Positions 19,016 through 29,176 are shown, counted from the first letter of the stretch. The stretch: 64,000 bases of DNA from Acidobacteriota bacterium (GCA_016196035.1 JACPYM010000066.1:62001-126000), one strand, 5' to 3'. A program made the numbers and translations. Notes: generated by a model not told the origin, from the letters alone.

Positions 19016-19744
19016 TTGACCGACACGCGCCAAACATTGACCGCCGACTTCATCCAACGCTGGGCCGCTTCCGGCGCAGCCGAGCGCGCCAATTACCAAC
19101 TCTTTCTCGCCGAACTGTGCGACGTACTCGAAGTCCCGCGCCCGCAACCCACGCAACCCGATGACGCGCGCAATGCTTACGTTTTCGAGCGTGCCATCAG
19201 CTTTCAGAATCCTGACGGCACGACTTCGCCGGGGCGGATTGATTTGTATAAGCGCGGCTGCTTCGTGCTGGAAGCCAAGCAGGGAAGTGAAAACGCGAGA
19301 GTGCAAACTCACTCTTTGACGATGCGCCGAAACCAACGCGCAAAGGTACGGCAGTGCGCGGCACGACAGGTTGGGACGTCGCCATGCTCAAGGCGCGCGG
19401 CCAAGCCGAGCAATACGCCAAAGCCCTGCCGACGAGCGAAGGCTGGCCTGTCTTTCTCGTCGTCGTGGACATCGGGCATTCGTTTGAGTTGCTGGCCGAT
19501 TTCACGCGGGCGGGCAAGACGTATTTGCCGTTCCCCGATGCCGCTTCGTATCGCCTCAAGCTGGCTGATCTTGCCAAAGAGGAAATCCGCGCGCGGTTGC
19601 GCGCGGTCTGGACTGATCCGCTGGCGCTCGACCCGGCACGGCGCAGCGCCCGTATTACGCGTGAAGTCGCCACCAAATTGGCCGCGCTCGCTAAATCGTT
19701 TGAAGAGTCGGGCCAAGCGCCCGAAGTCGTTTCTGCTTTCCTGA
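19016..19744 (+). pseudogene. N-terminal nuclease part of a frameshifted MmeI-like type IIL enzyme
   Basis: From a TTG start with AAGGA upstream, this frame encodes an MmeI-like N-terminus up to about residue 90 (nt ~19290). It contains the PD-(D/E)xK nuclease signature with the MmeI spacing, D-x9-E-x-K, in [15 protein letters not shown]. Beyond that point the frame reads as Arg/Ser-rich nonsense to a stop at 19744, while the homologous protein continues in the -1 frame ([18 protein letters not shown], then the frame of the next entry). No slippery heptamer lies in the zero frame, so a one-base loss or a sequencing error is likelier than programmed frameshifting. Confidence 0.7.
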
Positions 19745-22545
19745 TGCGCTGCCTGTTTACGATGTTTGCCGAAGATGTGCAGCTTATCCCTTCCAACAAG
19801 TTCACCGAATTGCTCGAAAGCCGCCGCGACAAGTTGCACACCTTTCAACCGATGCTCGAAGCGTTGTGGGCGACGATGAATACGGGCGGCTTTTCAACGA
19901 TTCTCGAAGAGCATGTGTTGCGCTTTAACGGCGGCTTGTTTGAGAGCAGCGGGGCCTTGCCCGTCAAGCGCGCCCAACTCGAATTGCTGATCGAAGCCAG
20001 CCGCAGCGATTGGCGCGAGGTCGAACCGGCGATTTTCGGCACGCTGCTCGAACGCGCGCTTGATCCGGTCGAACGCCACAAGCTGGGCGCGCATTACACG
20101 CCGCGCGCCTATGTCGAACGCCTCGTGCTGCCCACCGTCATCGAACCGTTGCGCGAACAATGGAAAGACGTGCAAACCGCCGCCGTGACGCTGGCGCAGG
20201 AAGGAAAGCTGGAAGCCGCCGCCGCGCTGGTCAAAGACTTTCACCGCGCGTTGTGCGAAGTGCGCGTGCTCGATCCGGCTTGTGGCAGCGGCAATTTTCT
20301 TTACGTCACGCTCGAACACCTGAAACGGCTGGAAGGCGAAGTCATCAACGCGCTCAACGATTTTGACGCGCGCCAGGCCGCCTTTGAGATCGAAGGTTTT
20401 ACCGTAGACCCGCATCAATTGCTCGGCCTCGAACTCAATCCGCGCGCGGCGGCGATTGCCGATCTGGTGTTGTGGATCGGCTATTTGCAATGGCATTTCC
20501 GCACGCGCGGCGACGCCCGCCCCAGCGAACCCGTCTTGCGCAAGTTCCGCAACATCGAATGCCGCGACGCCGTGCTCGCTTATGACCGCCGCGAAATCGT
20601 CACCGACGAAGACGGCCAACCCGTCACGCGCTGGGACGGGCGCACGCTCAAAACCCATCCCGTCACCGGCGAAGCCGTGCCCGACGACACCGCCCGCGTG
20701 CCGCTTTACGCTTACGTCAACGCCCGCAAAGCTGAATGGCCTGCGGCGGATTATGTGGTCGGCAATCCGCCGTTCATCGGCAACAAGCGGATGCGTATCA
20801 CGCTTGGGGATGGTTATGTTGAGACGCTAAGAACGATTCAGACTGACGTTCCTGACAATGTTGATTATGTGATGTATTGGTGGAATCACGCGGCTGAACT
20901 CGTTTGCCAAGGCAAATTGCGGCAATTTGGTTTTGTATCAACAAACAGCATCACCCAGCCTTTCAACCGGCGCATACTCCAACGCCACCTTGATAACAAA
21001 GATGGGGTATCACTGACTTTTGCAATTCCTGACCATCCTTGGGTGGATACGGAAGATGGCGCAGCGGTAAGAATCTCAATGACATTGGGCAAACAAGGCC
21101 ATCATTGGGGGGCTTTAGCAAAGGTGATCGCCGAGGAAGTTAGCGATGGTGATGGAACTAAAGTTACACTTTCAGCCGCTCAAGGAAAGATAAATTCGAA
21201 CCTAAGTATTGGTGCTGATGTAGCAAGCGCAACCCGCCTTACTTCAAACATCGGCCTCTCATTTATGGGCGTGACTTTAGTTGGCGATGGCTTTCGTCTT
21301 ACATCCGATGAGATACAGCAACTTGGTTATCAACTTGAAAAGCTGCCGCCTGTAATCAAGCCCTACGTTAGTGGTCGTGAAATTGCTCAACAGCGATTGA
21401 TGCGTTACGTGATAGATCTTTTTTCGCTCTCACGCGATGGCGTGTTGCAAAACTATCCGCCGCTTTATCAATGGCTGTTGGATAGAGTTAAACCATTCAG
21501 AGACCAAAACAAAAGACAGTCTTACAAAGATCGTTGGTGGATTTTTGGAGAGCCACGATCAGCGATGCGAGAGGCGTTGAAATCACTCGACCGCTATATC
21601 GCAACGCTCGAAACATCAAAGCATCGTTTTTTTGTTTTCCTAAGTTCCGACGTTGTTCCTGATCACTCGCTATTTGTTGTCGCTTTGAATGATGCCTACA
21701 CTTTGGGAGTTTTGAGTTCAAAGGTGCATCTGACCTGGGCATTGGCTGCTGGCTCAACATTGGAAGACAGACCACGCTGGCGCAATGTTACGTGCTTTGA
21801 ACCCTTCCCATTCCCAGACTGCACCGCCGTCCAACAAGCCCGCATTCGCGCCTTGGGCGAGCAATTGGACGCGCACCGCAAACGGCAGCAAGCCTTGCAT
21901 CCCGACCTGACGCTGACCGAGATGTATAACGTGCTGGAAAAAGAGCGGGGCTTACAGGTTGGACAAGCTGCTAGCTTGTCCACTGGTCTCGGCCAGTCGC
22001 CCACACCGCCAAGGCCTGGACAAGCTGGCAGCTTGTCCAACGCGCCGCCGCCGCTGACCGACAAAGAACGCGCAACGCACGAACGTGGCCTCATCGCCGT
22101 GCTGCGCCAATTGCACGACGAACTGGATGCGGCGGTCGCGGCGGCTTACGGCTGGCCTGCCGATTTGCCTGATGAAGAAATCCTCGCCCGTCTTGTCGCC
22201 CTCAACAATATCCGCGCCCGCGAAGAGCAAGCCGGTCACGTCCGCTGGCTGCGGCCCGAATACCAAAAACCGGCGGGCGTCCAAACCGCGCTCGACACGG
22301 GCGAAACGGATTTCGACACGCCGGTCGTCGCGGTCAAAACCGCCAAACTCCCCTGGCCCAAAAACCTGCCCGAACAAGCCGCCGCCTTGCGCGCCGCGCT
22401 CGCCGCCCAAACCGGCGTCGTCAACGCCGACGAATTGGCCAAAGCGTTCAAGGGCGCCCGCGCCGCGACAATTGCGAATTTGCTGCAAACGCTCGTTTCG
22501 TTGGGACTGGCGCGTGAAGTAGAGGCAGGGAAGTTTGCGGCGTGA
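19354..22545 (+). CDS. MmeI-like DNA methyltransferase/specificity part (type IIL RM, separated from its nuclease)
   Basis: The 1063-residue remainder of an MmeI-family restriction-modification enzyme. It carries the linker/helical region, the adenine methyltransferase motif [14 protein letters not shown] (nt ~20272), motif [13 protein letters not shown] (nt ~20761), and a target-recognition and C-terminal region. In intact family members one chain cuts and methylates; here the D-x9-ExK nuclease lies in another frame upstream. A GTG at 19354 with AAAGG seven nt before it could start translation, which would give a solitary methyltransferase. The TRD portion (about 20780-21830) is less GC-rich than its flanks, as expected for exchanged specificity modules. 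Nt 21959-22040 is an in-frame palindromic insertion. Confidence 0.85.
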   Translation: MRGTTGWDVAMLKARGQAEQYAKALPTSEGWPVFLVVVDIGHSFELLADFTRAGKTYLPFPDAASYRLKLADLAKEEIRARLRAVWTDPLALDPARRSARITREVATKLAALAKSFEESGQAPEVVSAFLMRCLFTMFAEDVQLIPSNKFTELLESRRDKLHTFQPMLEALWATMNTGGFSTILEEHVLRFNGGLFESSGALPVKRAQLELLIEASRSDWREVEPAIFGTLLERALDPVERHKLGAHYTPRAYVERLVLPTVIEPLREQWKDVQTAAVTLAQEGKLEAAAALVKDFHRALCEVRVLDPACGSGNFLYVTLEHLKRLEGEVINALNDFDARQAAFEIEGFTVDPHQLLGLELNPRAAAIADLVLWIGYLQWHFRTRGDARPSEPVLRKFRNIECRDAVLAYDRREIVTDEDGQPVTRWDGRTLKTHPVTGEAVPDDTARVPLYAYVNARKAEWPAADYVVGNPPFIGNKRMRITLGDGYVETLRTIQTDVPDNVDYVMYWWNHAAELVCQGKLRQFGFVSTNSITQPFNRRILQRHLDNKDGVSLTFAIPDHPWVDTEDGAAVRISMTLGKQGHHWGALAKVIAEEVSDGDGTKVTLSAAQGKINSNLSIGADVASATRLTSNIGLSFMGVTLVGDGFRLTSDEIQQLGYQLEKLPPVIKPYVSGREIAQQRLMRYVIDLFSLSRDGVLQNYPPLYQWLLDRVKPFRDQNKRQSYKDRWWIFGEPRSAMREALKSLDRYIATLETSKHRFFVFLSSDVVPDHSLFVVALNDAYTLGVLSSKVHLTWALAAGSTLEDRPRWRNVTCFEPFPFPDCTAVQQARIRALGEQLDAHRKRQQALHPDLTLTEMYNVLEKERGLQVGQAASLSTGLGQSPTPPRPGQAGSLSNAPPPLTDKERATHERGLIAVLRQLHDELDAAVAAAYGWPADLPDEEILARLVALNNIRAREEQAGHVRWLRPEYQKPAGVQTALDTGETDFDTPVVAVKTAKLPWPKNLPEQAAALRAALAAQTGVVNADELAKAFKGARAATIANLLQTLVSLGLAREVEAGKFAA
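21959..22040. repeat. Double-hairpin palindromic element, copy 2, inside a coding sequence
   Basis: TTGGACAAGCTG, two bases, AGCTTGTCC at the left end and GGACAAGCTGGCAGCTTGTCC at the right (21 nt) flank about 38 nt. It has the same architecture as 6972-7064. It is read through in frame as GQAASLS ... PGQAGSLSN without breaking the methyltransferase frame. Confidence 0.85.
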
Positions 22546-22548
22546 TTG

Positions 22549-22747
22549 AGCCCCAACGGGGCGAGATCTAGCAGCCCAGGGCAACGCCCTGGGCGTAATG
22601 GCAATGTTACAAAGCCCTGAAAGGGCGAAATAATCTCCAGGTTGGGTTGCTCCCTACGGTTATTCCGCCCTTTCAGGGCTTGTTTTCTACTGCTGCGCTG
22701 TTACCCAGGGCGATGCCCTGGGCTTTCATATTGTGCCCCGTTGGGGC
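22549..22747. repeat. Composite array of short palindromes, copy 1
   Basis: Nested pairs occur in mirror order: GCCCCAACGGGGC, then CCCAGGGCAACGCCCTGGGC, then GCCCTGAAAGGGC on the left, with the complementary set on the right. The whole 200-bp block is thus itself an inverted repeat. The same three modules recur at 52323-52507. It lies just beyond the methyltransferase stop. Confidence 0.85.
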
Positions 22748-22769
22748 GGGTATTGGCTTCCAAAATAGC

Positions 22770-22807
22770 GAAAAGGGCAAAGCCCAATATCTGGCTTTGC
22801 CCTTTTC
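22770..22807. terminator. Bidirectional terminator between convergent genes
   Basis: GAAAAGGGCAAAGCC pairs perfectly with GGCTTTGCCCTTTTC across an 8-nt loop. A and T runs at the stem ends serve both strands. It lies between the stops at 22545 (plus) and 22836 (minus). Confidence 0.85.
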
Positions 22808-22835
22808 CATTTGCTGCCGGTTTGTCTGGTGTCGG

Positions 22836-23864
22836 TTACTTCCCAATCGTCAACGGCATTTGCACCAGATACGGGCTGCCGCGTTTGACGGCAATGGTGA
22901 AGACGGTTTGCGGCAGCGGGTCAGCTTGGTTGAGTTCTTTGCTATTGCCGGTCAGCGCGTTTTGTTCGCTGCGGGTGCGGGCGCGGCCACGACCGGTATC
23001 GAGTTCGGCTTTGCTGAGCACATTGTTCTGCCCCCATTTGTTTTCCCACTCTGTCACGAGCGCGGCGGGCAGGCGGATGAGGCCGTCAGCGCCGGGTTCG
23101 GGAATGTTCTCGAGCGGGCGCGGACTCACCAGAAAACTCAGCACCTCGCCCGCCAGCGTCTTGTTTTCCAGATCGGACATCAGCTTGACCTCGAATACAT
23201 AATCCTTGCTGTCCGGCAATTCGATGATGCGTCCGGCCTTGACCAGATGTTCGGCGCTCCTGGGGTTGGAGGGGAAAATCAGGATCGGATCGCCGACGGT
23301 TTTATCGGTGTATTTCTCGCGGTCAATGACATAGAGATAACCGTCTTGCGGCACTTCGACACTGAGGCGCAGCAATTGCCCGACCTTGAGCGGCGTATTG
23401 GCTTCGATGCGTTCCGGCACCATCTCTTCGGTGCGCTCGCTGTTGCCGATTTTTTTCTTCACCAGCACGCGCGCGATCTCATCTTTATTTTCCTGTGCGG
23501 ACTTTTTCGGTTGATTGGAACGGCTTTCGGATGGTTGCGCCGCCTGTTTGATTTCGCTGGGCGAACGCAGCAGCCAGAGCGTGACGCCCAGCCCGGTTGA
23601 TTCCGTGTCGGGTTTGGTAATGGTGCTGGGGGGCCGCGAAATGTTGGCCGGTTTATAGGTGCCTTGCCGCGGTTTGGCGCCCGTTGGCGCGGCGGGCCGG
23701 AATTCGGGCGGCCAGAAGCGGCGCGAATTCTCTTCTTCCTGAGGTTGCTGTTTTGGCTGGGATTGCCGTTTTGGTTGGGCCAGCGCGGCGAAACCGCCGG
23801 CCAGCAAAGTCGCACTGATGAACAGGCCCACGCCGAATTTCTTGGTCTGAATTGTTGGCAACAT
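22836..23864 (-). CDS. Secreted DUF4384-domain protein
   Basis: A 342-residue exported protein. The signal peptide (about 1-29) is followed by a Gln/Pro/Arg-rich disordered stretch to about residue 75, then an N-terminal segment (TGLGVTLWLLRS) and a DUF4384 domain with LRLSVEVPQDGYLYVIDRE and ILIFPSN. DUF4384 is a beta-rich domain found beside caspase-like and kinase proteins; its function is not established. AGGAG precedes the ATG at 23864. The start is 158 nt from the stop of the TPR-CHAT gene on the same strand, and the kinase at 29177-30940 carries the same domain outside the membrane, which suggests the three act together. Confidence 0.85.
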   Translation of the reverse strand: MLPTIQTKKFGVGLFISATLLAGGFAALAQPKRQSQPKQQPQEEENSRRFWPPEFRPAAPTGAKPRQGTYKPANISRPPSTITKPDTESTGLGVTLWLLRSPSEIKQAAQPSESRSNQPKKSAQENKDEIARVLVKKKIGNSERTEEMVPERIEANTPLKVGQLLRLSVEVPQDGYLYVIDREKYTDKTVGDPILIFPSNPRSAEHLVKAGRIIELPDSKDYVFEVKLMSDLENKTLAGEVLSFLVSPRPLENIPEPGADGLIRLPAALVTEWENKWGQNNVLSKAELDTGRGRARTRSEQNALTGNSKELNQADPLPQTVFTIAVKRGSPYLVQMPLTIGK

Positions 23865-24022
23865 CGTTTCTCCTATTTTGCGCTCCGCTCGGAATTGCCT
23901 CGCGTGAAGCGGCGCTTCGATTCGTTTTTCCCGTCGCGGGTTGGTACCGCCCTCTCTTAAAACTGCGGCCTGATTATACGCGGCAGGTCGCGGTGCGCTG
24001 TTATCTTTGTCACAGCAGCGAA

Positions 24023-27000
24023 TCAACGCCATTCGCCTTGGAGCGTAAAGGCTGCCCAGTAATATGGCGACTGCCGCTGTTTTTGCCGCCAGAGAGTGAG
24101 TTGCGCCGCGCGCAAGGCCGCTGCCGGTCGCAGCCCTTGGGTGAGCATGCCTTGATAAAACGCTTTCATCAATTCAGCCGTGGCTTGGTCGCTGACGCTC
24201 CACAGGCTGGCGACCACGCGCGGCGCGCCGGCATACATCAGGCCGCGCGTTAAACCGGTCAGGCCTTCGCCGCGTATCTCTTTGCCCAATCCGGTTTGGC
24301 AAGCGCTCAGGACGACCAGTTCCGTCGCATCCAGTTTCAAGTTGTACAAATCCGGCGCGAGCAGATAGCCATTCTGCGGCGCGCCCTGTTCGTTGATCAG
24401 GGAGAGCACCAGACCGGATAGCTCCGGGTTCAGGCTGTTCAAAAAACCGTGCGTCGCCAAGTGAATCAGGCGCGTTTGCCCGAGGGCCGGGCCGGTGATG
24501 GCGGCACGGTTGGCCTTGAAATCGAAGCTGGTTTGACGTTGCTCAGCCGGGACCAGCGCGAGAATGGCCTCGGCCTCCTGGCGCGTATAAGGCAAACGCG
24601 GGATGCTGAATCCGGCGTTCTCTCCGCCCGTTTCTTTCACCACTTTTTTCAACAACAGGGCGCGCACCGCGCTTTCACCGGCGGCAACAACCGGCGCGTC
24701 GGCTTTGTTTTGTTCTGGCTTAGCGAGCTTGAGGTTAAGGGTTTGGACACGCTCGTCCTGAGCTTCAAACACAGGGTCGGCCAGCACCAGCAATTGTTGC
24801 AGGGCCGGTTGGCGGTCTTTGGTTTCGGCACGCAAGACGGCGAGCGTGGAGGCCGAGGGCAGCGTGACGATTTCGTGTTTGACGAGCAGCGGCGCAGCGG
24901 CAGCGAAGTTGAGTGCCGCAAAGGGCACGTATTGCAGCGCGCCATCCGCCACAATCAGCAAACGTTTTGCGCCGAGTTGCGCGGCGACCGGGGCGAGAAT
25001 CAACTTGCTCAAGGCCGCGCCAGCCTTGTGTATTTCGCGTTCCGCCGCCGCGAGGCGCGCTTGCCGCTGCTCCGGGTTCTCGCCTGTGGACGCTTGATTG
25101 CGCGCCGTCAGGCTGCGATAGAAACGGCGGGCGGCTTCCTCAAGCGTGCCGCGTTTGGGCAGCGTGTAACTGTGCAGCGTTGTCTTGCTCAGCGCCCACA
25201 CATAGCTGCGCTCTTCGCCCAGCGCGTATTCCAGCAACAGCGTGTCAGGCGTGAGCAGTTGCCGTTGGATTTCCTGGGTCTTCAGCGGTTGCGGTTGGGT
25301 GAGCGCGGCATAGCGCGGGCTGCGCGTGCGAATGTCGCTTTGCACGGTGCGCAATTCGCCATTGAGCCGCTCCAATTCCTGCGTGAGCGGGGCGAGTTGC
25401 GCGGCGGCGGCGCCGCTCGTGACCAGTGCCAGTTGTTCGGCGGCTTTGGCGCTGACTTGCTCCTGCAACTCGCGTTCGCGGTCGAGCAGCGTGGTGTCCA
25501 CGCCCGCGCGAATCTCCGCGCCGCTTTCGGTCAGCAGTTCCAGCAAGCCGCGGGCGCGCGCCTGTTCGCTGGCGTGCAAGGCCTGGGCGGCGAAACCGCG
25601 TTTGGGCAGCTTGCGGTGCAGGCGCATCAACACGTCAATGTACAGGTCGTAATACTGTTGCACCGACGCGCGGTAATCGGCGCGCAATTCGGGGCTGGTC
25701 AGTTTTTCGCGCTGCGTTTCGACCAGTTTGAGCGTCTTTTCCATTTGCTTGCGCGCTGCGTCCAAACGATTGCCGGTGCTTTCGAGCCGCGCCAGGCCGT
25801 AACGCGCTTTGGCTTCGCGGCGGGGTTCGTTGAGCTTGGCGGCGAGTTCGACGGCCTGTTGTTGCTGGTCGCGCGCTTTGGCGGGTTCGCCGAGCGCTTC
25901 ATAAACAAAGCCCAGGTTGTTGAGCGCGGCGGCTTCGCCCGTTTTGAATTTGAGTTCGCGCGCGATGGGCAGCGCCTGTTGATAGGCCGCGAGCGCCTGC
26001 CGCTGGTTTCCTTGTGAAGCGTAAACACGCCCGAAGTTATTGAGGATGGCCGCCTCGAATTGGCGCGCTTTCAATTCACGCGCCAGTGGCAGCGCTTGTT
26101 CAAACACCGCGAGGGCCTGCGGGTAATCGTCCGCCGCCCAATGGGCCAGCCCTTGCAAATTGAGCGCGTCGAGTTCGCTGAGTTGGTCTTTGGCGGCCCG
26201 CAAGAGCGGGAGCGCGGCGGCCAATTGTTGCAAGGCTTCCTGCGGCGCGCCGAGCAGGTAATAAACGCGCCCCAATTGGCTGAGCGTCACACCGCGCCCG
26301 CGCGGGTCACGGCGCAAGGGCAGCGCTTGATTCAACACATCGAGCGCCTTTTGCGGTTCGCCCAGATCGGTGTAAATCAACCCCATGTTCGTCAGCGTGA
26401 CGGCTTCGCCATCGCGGTCTTGGGCGGCGCGGCGTTGTGCGAGCGCGTCCTGCTGAAACTTGAGCGCCTTGCGCCGTTCGCCCAGATTCCGGTAAACAAG
26501 GCCCAAGGCGGATAACACCAGAGCACGGCTGCGCGCATCGCGGCGCAAGGGCAAGGCTTGTTCAAAGAGCGCGCGGGCTTGCTGTTGCTGGCCCAGACCC
26601 GCGTAAAGCTGGCCGAGATTGACCAGCATCACGGCCTGATTCTGGCGGTCTTCGAGCGCGCGGTACAGCTCCAAGGCTTGTTGGTATTCGGCAATGGCTT
26701 GTTCTTTCTGATTGGCAATGTTGTGCAGGGCGGCCAGGTTGGAGAGCGTCGAAGCCTCTTCGTCTTGATCGCCGAGATCGTGCCAGCGCGCGCGGGCCTG
26801 GTTGAAATAATCGAGCGCTTGGGTGGTTTCGTTGAGCGCCCGCAGGTTTTCGCCCAGGGCGGAAAGCGCCCCGGCCGTCAGCAAACGTTCGTCGAGCGCC
26901 CGCCAGAGTTGCAGAGCTTGCTCGAATTGCGGTTGGGCCTGGCGGCGCGTTTCGGGTTTCTTTTCATCGGCAAGCGCCGTGGCCGAGATGAAGGCCGCCT

Positions 27001-27436
27001 GGGCGGTGAGGAATTGCCGGTCGCGTTCGGTGGCGGCGCGCAATTCAAGCAGCGTGACACGGTAGTTGCCGCGCGGCGCGGTCTTTTCGGGGCTGGCGAT
27101 TTCCAGCCGGAACGTCCCCGCTGCCGGGGCAATCCAAACCAGGGTTTCGGGGCGGCCTTCGAGAAAGAAATCAAGTTCGACCAGCGCTGGCTCGCCCGCG
27201 CCAAAGAGCGCCAGGGCGACGTCTGCGTCAAGCTGTTCGACCGTCAGCCGCAGGCATTGCCCGGCTGCCGCATTGATGCGGTAACTGTGCGTCTGCCCGC
27301 CTGCAATTTCTTTTTCGACCGGTTTGCCGGGTTCGAGCGGCTGGGGCGAGGGTGTTTGGCTGTGGGCCGGCAGCGCGCACAGGAAAAGCAGCCACAGCGG
27401 GAAGAGCGAGGGCGGGAAGCGCATAAAGCGGGGCAT
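24023..27436 (-). CDS. Exported TPR-CHAT protease-like protein
   Basis: A 1137-residue protein. The signal peptide (about 1-26, ending LPAHSQ) is followed by a beta-sandwich resembling a pre-peptidase C-terminal domain (about 35-130), some ten TPRs (about 165-600), a helical linker, and a C-terminal CHAT (caspase-like) domain. The His/Cys dyad is present: His996 in HLATHGF and Cys1046 in SACQTGLG. CHAT proteins include separase-like proteases and Craspase. This one is predicted extracytoplasmic, as are many acidobacterial and cyanobacterial relatives with no known substrate. ATG 27436 (GAGG nine nt upstream) is preferred over a longer open frame to 27511 that overlaps a terminator. Confidence 0.9.
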   Translation of the reverse strand: MPRFMRFPPSLFPLWLLFLCALPAHSQTPSPQPLEPGKPVEKEIAGGQTHSYRINAAAGQCLRLTVEQLDADVALALFGAGEPALVELDFFLEGRPETLVWIAPAAGTFRLEIASPEKTAPRGNYRVTLLELRAATERDRQFLTAQAAFISATALADEKKPETRRQAQPQFEQALQLWRALDERLLTAGALSALGENLRALNETTQALDYFNQARARWHDLGDQDEEASTLSNLAALHNIANQKEQAIAEYQQALELYRALEDRQNQAVMLVNLGQLYAGLGQQQQARALFEQALPLRRDARSRALVLSALGLVYRNLGERRKALKFQQDALAQRRAAQDRDGEAVTLTNMGLIYTDLGEPQKALDVLNQALPLRRDPRGRGVTLSQLGRVYYLLGAPQEALQQLAAALPLLRAAKDQLSELDALNLQGLAHWAADDYPQALAVFEQALPLARELKARQFEAAILNNFGRVYASQGNQRQALAAYQQALPIARELKFKTGEAAALNNLGFVYEALGEPAKARDQQQQAVELAAKLNEPRREAKARYGLARLESTGNRLDAARKQMEKTLKLVETQREKLTSPELRADYRASVQQYYDLYIDVLMRLHRKLPKRGFAAQALHASEQARARGLLELLTESGAEIRAGVDTTLLDRERELQEQVSAKAAEQLALVTSGAAAAQLAPLTQELERLNGELRTVQSDIRTRSPRYAALTQPQPLKTQEIQRQLLTPDTLLLEYALGEERSYVWALSKTTLHSYTLPKRGTLEEAARRFYRSLTARNQASTGENPEQRQARLAAAEREIHKAGAALSKLILAPVAAQLGAKRLLIVADGALQYVPFAALNFAAAAPLLVKHEIVTLPSASTLAVLRAETKDRQPALQQLLVLADPVFEAQDERVQTLNLKLAKPEQNKADAPVVAAGESAVRALLLKKVVKETGGENAGFSIPRLPYTRQEAEAILALVPAEQRQTSFDFKANRAAITGPALGQTRLIHLATHGFLNSLNPELSGLVLSLINEQGAPQNGYLLAPDLYNLKLDATELVVLSACQTGLGKEIRGEGLTGLTRGLMYAGAPRVVASLWSVSDQATAELMKAFYQGMLTQGLRPAAALRAAQLTLWRQKQRQSPYYWAAFTLQGEWR

Positions 27437-27500
27437 GATGGATACCTCAAGGGGGCGCGGCGAGGACAGCGCCCTTGAGACCGGTCGCTTTGTCCTCGCC

Positions 27501-27558
27501 ATAAAAAACACAACACGCGGGAAAGCGCCATTTCACCGGTCTCCCCCGCGTGTTGTGT
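27501..27558 (-). terminator. Rho-independent terminator of the DUF11 gene
   Basis: ACACAACACGCGGG (27508-27521) pairs with CCCGCGTGTTGTGT (27545-27558), and on the minus strand T6 follows. It separates the DUF11 gene from the TPR-CHAT gene, so the latter needs its own promoter between 27437 and 27500. Confidence 0.85.
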
Positions 27559-27586
27559 AATGAACGCTGCCGCGCCTTCGCTGCCG

Positions 27587-29041
27587 CTAACAAGCGGGCG
27601 GGAAGACGGGCACAGTCACGACGACCGTATCGGTCAGCCGTAAAATATGCAGCCGGTGTCCGCCGTCAAAGGCGTTGGCGGCTGAATCCACATTGACATT
27701 GTTATTGAGCATCAAGCCGGTGATGCCGATGTCGGCGCCGCCGTAAAGCTTCAACCAGCCGCTGCGCCCCGCCGGAATGATTTGCTCGAAGCGCGGTGTC
27801 GTGCGAATCAGGCTGCCCGACAGCGTGCCCCGGAAGACGCAACCCGCGTTGACCGAGAAACTGAACGGAGATTCGGCATCGTCATAAAGCACGCCGAACA
27901 GTGTGCCGATGGTGGCGGCGCCCGTCGCCAGATTACCGCCGATGCGCTGCACCGCGATAAAGGTGCTGTTGCCATCGGCGCGGCTCGGAATGTTGCTGGC
28001 CGCCAAGACACGCGGGAGCATGTTGTACCCATTCGGCTGGCCGTTGAATCGCAACTCAACCGCCGGACTGGATGGATTGCAGCCCGGTACCGGGCTGCCG
28101 AATTCAGCGGCAATGGCTTCGGCGGCTACTTCGGCCTCGACGCGCGTGCGTTTGAGCGGGGCGTTGCCGATGCTGCTGCCGACGGGCTGTTTGATACTGG
28201 CGTGCCCGATCAGGTAATTGAAACTGATCGGACAGCCGGTGTTCGTCCCATCGCCGATCCCCGGCGGGCCATCCGAAGCCACGGCGAAAACCGAACCCGT
28301 CGTGCCCGGATCAATGTCCGACATCAGAAACGCGGCGGTCTGGTTGGGCGACAGGCAGATGAACGAATCGGCCACCGAGCACGTCGCGCCATCAATGAAA
28401 AACAGATGCACCGCCACGCCCAGGGTCGGATGGATGTTGGTAAAGGAGATGCGCGTATTGTTGTCCAATCCATTGCCCGTTGCCGACGAGGCGTAAAACG
28501 GAAATGACAAAATCGAACCCGGTTTCACATCGCTGGGCGCCCCTGCGGGTGGAATGCAAGCGCCCGCTCCCAGGCTGGGTTGTATTACCGCAGTGGTCAC
28601 GCTGGCGGTGTTGTTGGTCGTATCCTGATCGCCGCTGACGACCGCGACGTTCGTCCCGGTCGGCGGTTGGCAAATCCCCGGAATATGCGCGCGCAACGTG
28701 ACCGTGGCGGACTGGCCCGGCGCCAGCGCGCCGAGTTGGCAGCTTATGCTATTGCCCGTGCCGCCGCAGCTTCCTTGCGTGGTGGTCACGTTAATGACCG
28801 ACCAACCCGCCGGCATTGTGTCGGCCAGGATGGCTTGAAAAGTAACGCCTCCGGCGGGCGGCTCATTGCGCACGACAATCGTGTAGGTGATGTCGCTGCC
28901 TGCCGCCGCCGTGGGCGGCCCGGTTTTGGTAATGGTCAGATCGGAAATCTGTCCGGGGTCAGCGGCGCGCGCCGTGAGCGTAAGCAACGCCAGCGCCAGC
29001 GCTAAAAAGCAATGTCGTGTGTGTGTGTGTGTAAGACACAT
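27587..29041 (-). CDS. Secreted DUF11-domain protein
   Basis: A 484-residue exported protein. The signal peptide is followed by a DUF11 beta-sandwich (about residues 33-135; ITKTGPPTAAAGSDITYTIV, then GQSATVTLRAHIPG), a repeat-type domain found in bacterial surface proteins. The remaining 340 residues form a beta-rich region I do not recognise, with several Cys (GACIPP, GATCSV, GCVFRG) that could form disulphides. Codons 4-8 (Thr-His repeats) are encoded by an eight-unit CA dinucleotide run. AGGAG lies about ten nt before the ATG. It is upstream of TPR-CHAT but ends in a terminator. Confidence 0.8.
   Translation of the reverse strand: MCLTHTHTRHCFLALALALLTLTARAADPGQISDLTITKTGPPTAAAGSDITYTIVVRNEPPAGGVTFQAILADTMPAGWSVINVTTTQGSCGGTGNSISCQLGALAPGQSATVTLRAHIPGICQPPTGTNVAVVSGDQDTTNNTASVTTAVIQPSLGAGACIPPAGAPSDVKPGSILSFPFYASSATGNGLDNNTRISFTNIHPTLGVAVHLFFIDGATCSVADSFICLSPNQTAAFLMSDIDPGTTGSVFAVASDGPPGIGDGTNTGCPISFNYLIGHASIKQPVGSSIGNAPLKRTRVEAEVAAEAIAAEFGSPVPGCNPSSPAVELRFNGQPNGYNMLPRVLAASNIPSRADGNSTFIAVQRIGGNLATGAATIGTLFGVLYDDAESPFSFSVNAGCVFRGTLSGSLIRTTPRFEQIIPAGRSGWLKLYGGADIGITGLMLNNNVNVDSAANAFDGGHRLHILRLTDTVVVTVPVFPPAC
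29017..29032. repeat. (GT)8 microsatellite inside a signal peptide
   Basis: Eight GT units on the plus strand fall within codons 4-9 of the DUF11 gene. Gain or loss of one unit would shift the frame of the whole protein. Confidence 0.9.
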
Positions 29042-29176
29042 CGTGATTGTGCTCCTGTGTCTGAAATTTTTTGCCTAGTATCAGTTCGTGTTCGGGCTAG
29101 AGAGTGAAGCGTTTACCGCAGGCGCAGTGTAGGCGCTGCGGTTGGCAAGGTCAATGAGTTGCGGGCCGCCGCCGAT

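Noticed and set aside
19260-19360. Programmed -1 frameshift in the MmeI-like gene
   Set aside because: No X XXY YYZ heptamer lies in the zero frame between the nuclease motif and the methyltransferase frame; the only A run (AAAA) is out of register.
22836-24032. Longer start of the DUF4384 protein at 24032
   Set aside because: It would overlap the end of the TPR-CHAT gene and place 56 Arg-rich residues before the signal peptide; AGGAG precedes ATG 23864.
24023-27511. Longer start of the TPR-CHAT protein at 27511
   Set aside because: The extra 25 residues overlap the terminator at 27501-27558 and would bury the signal peptide; ATG 27436 has a good ribosome-binding site.
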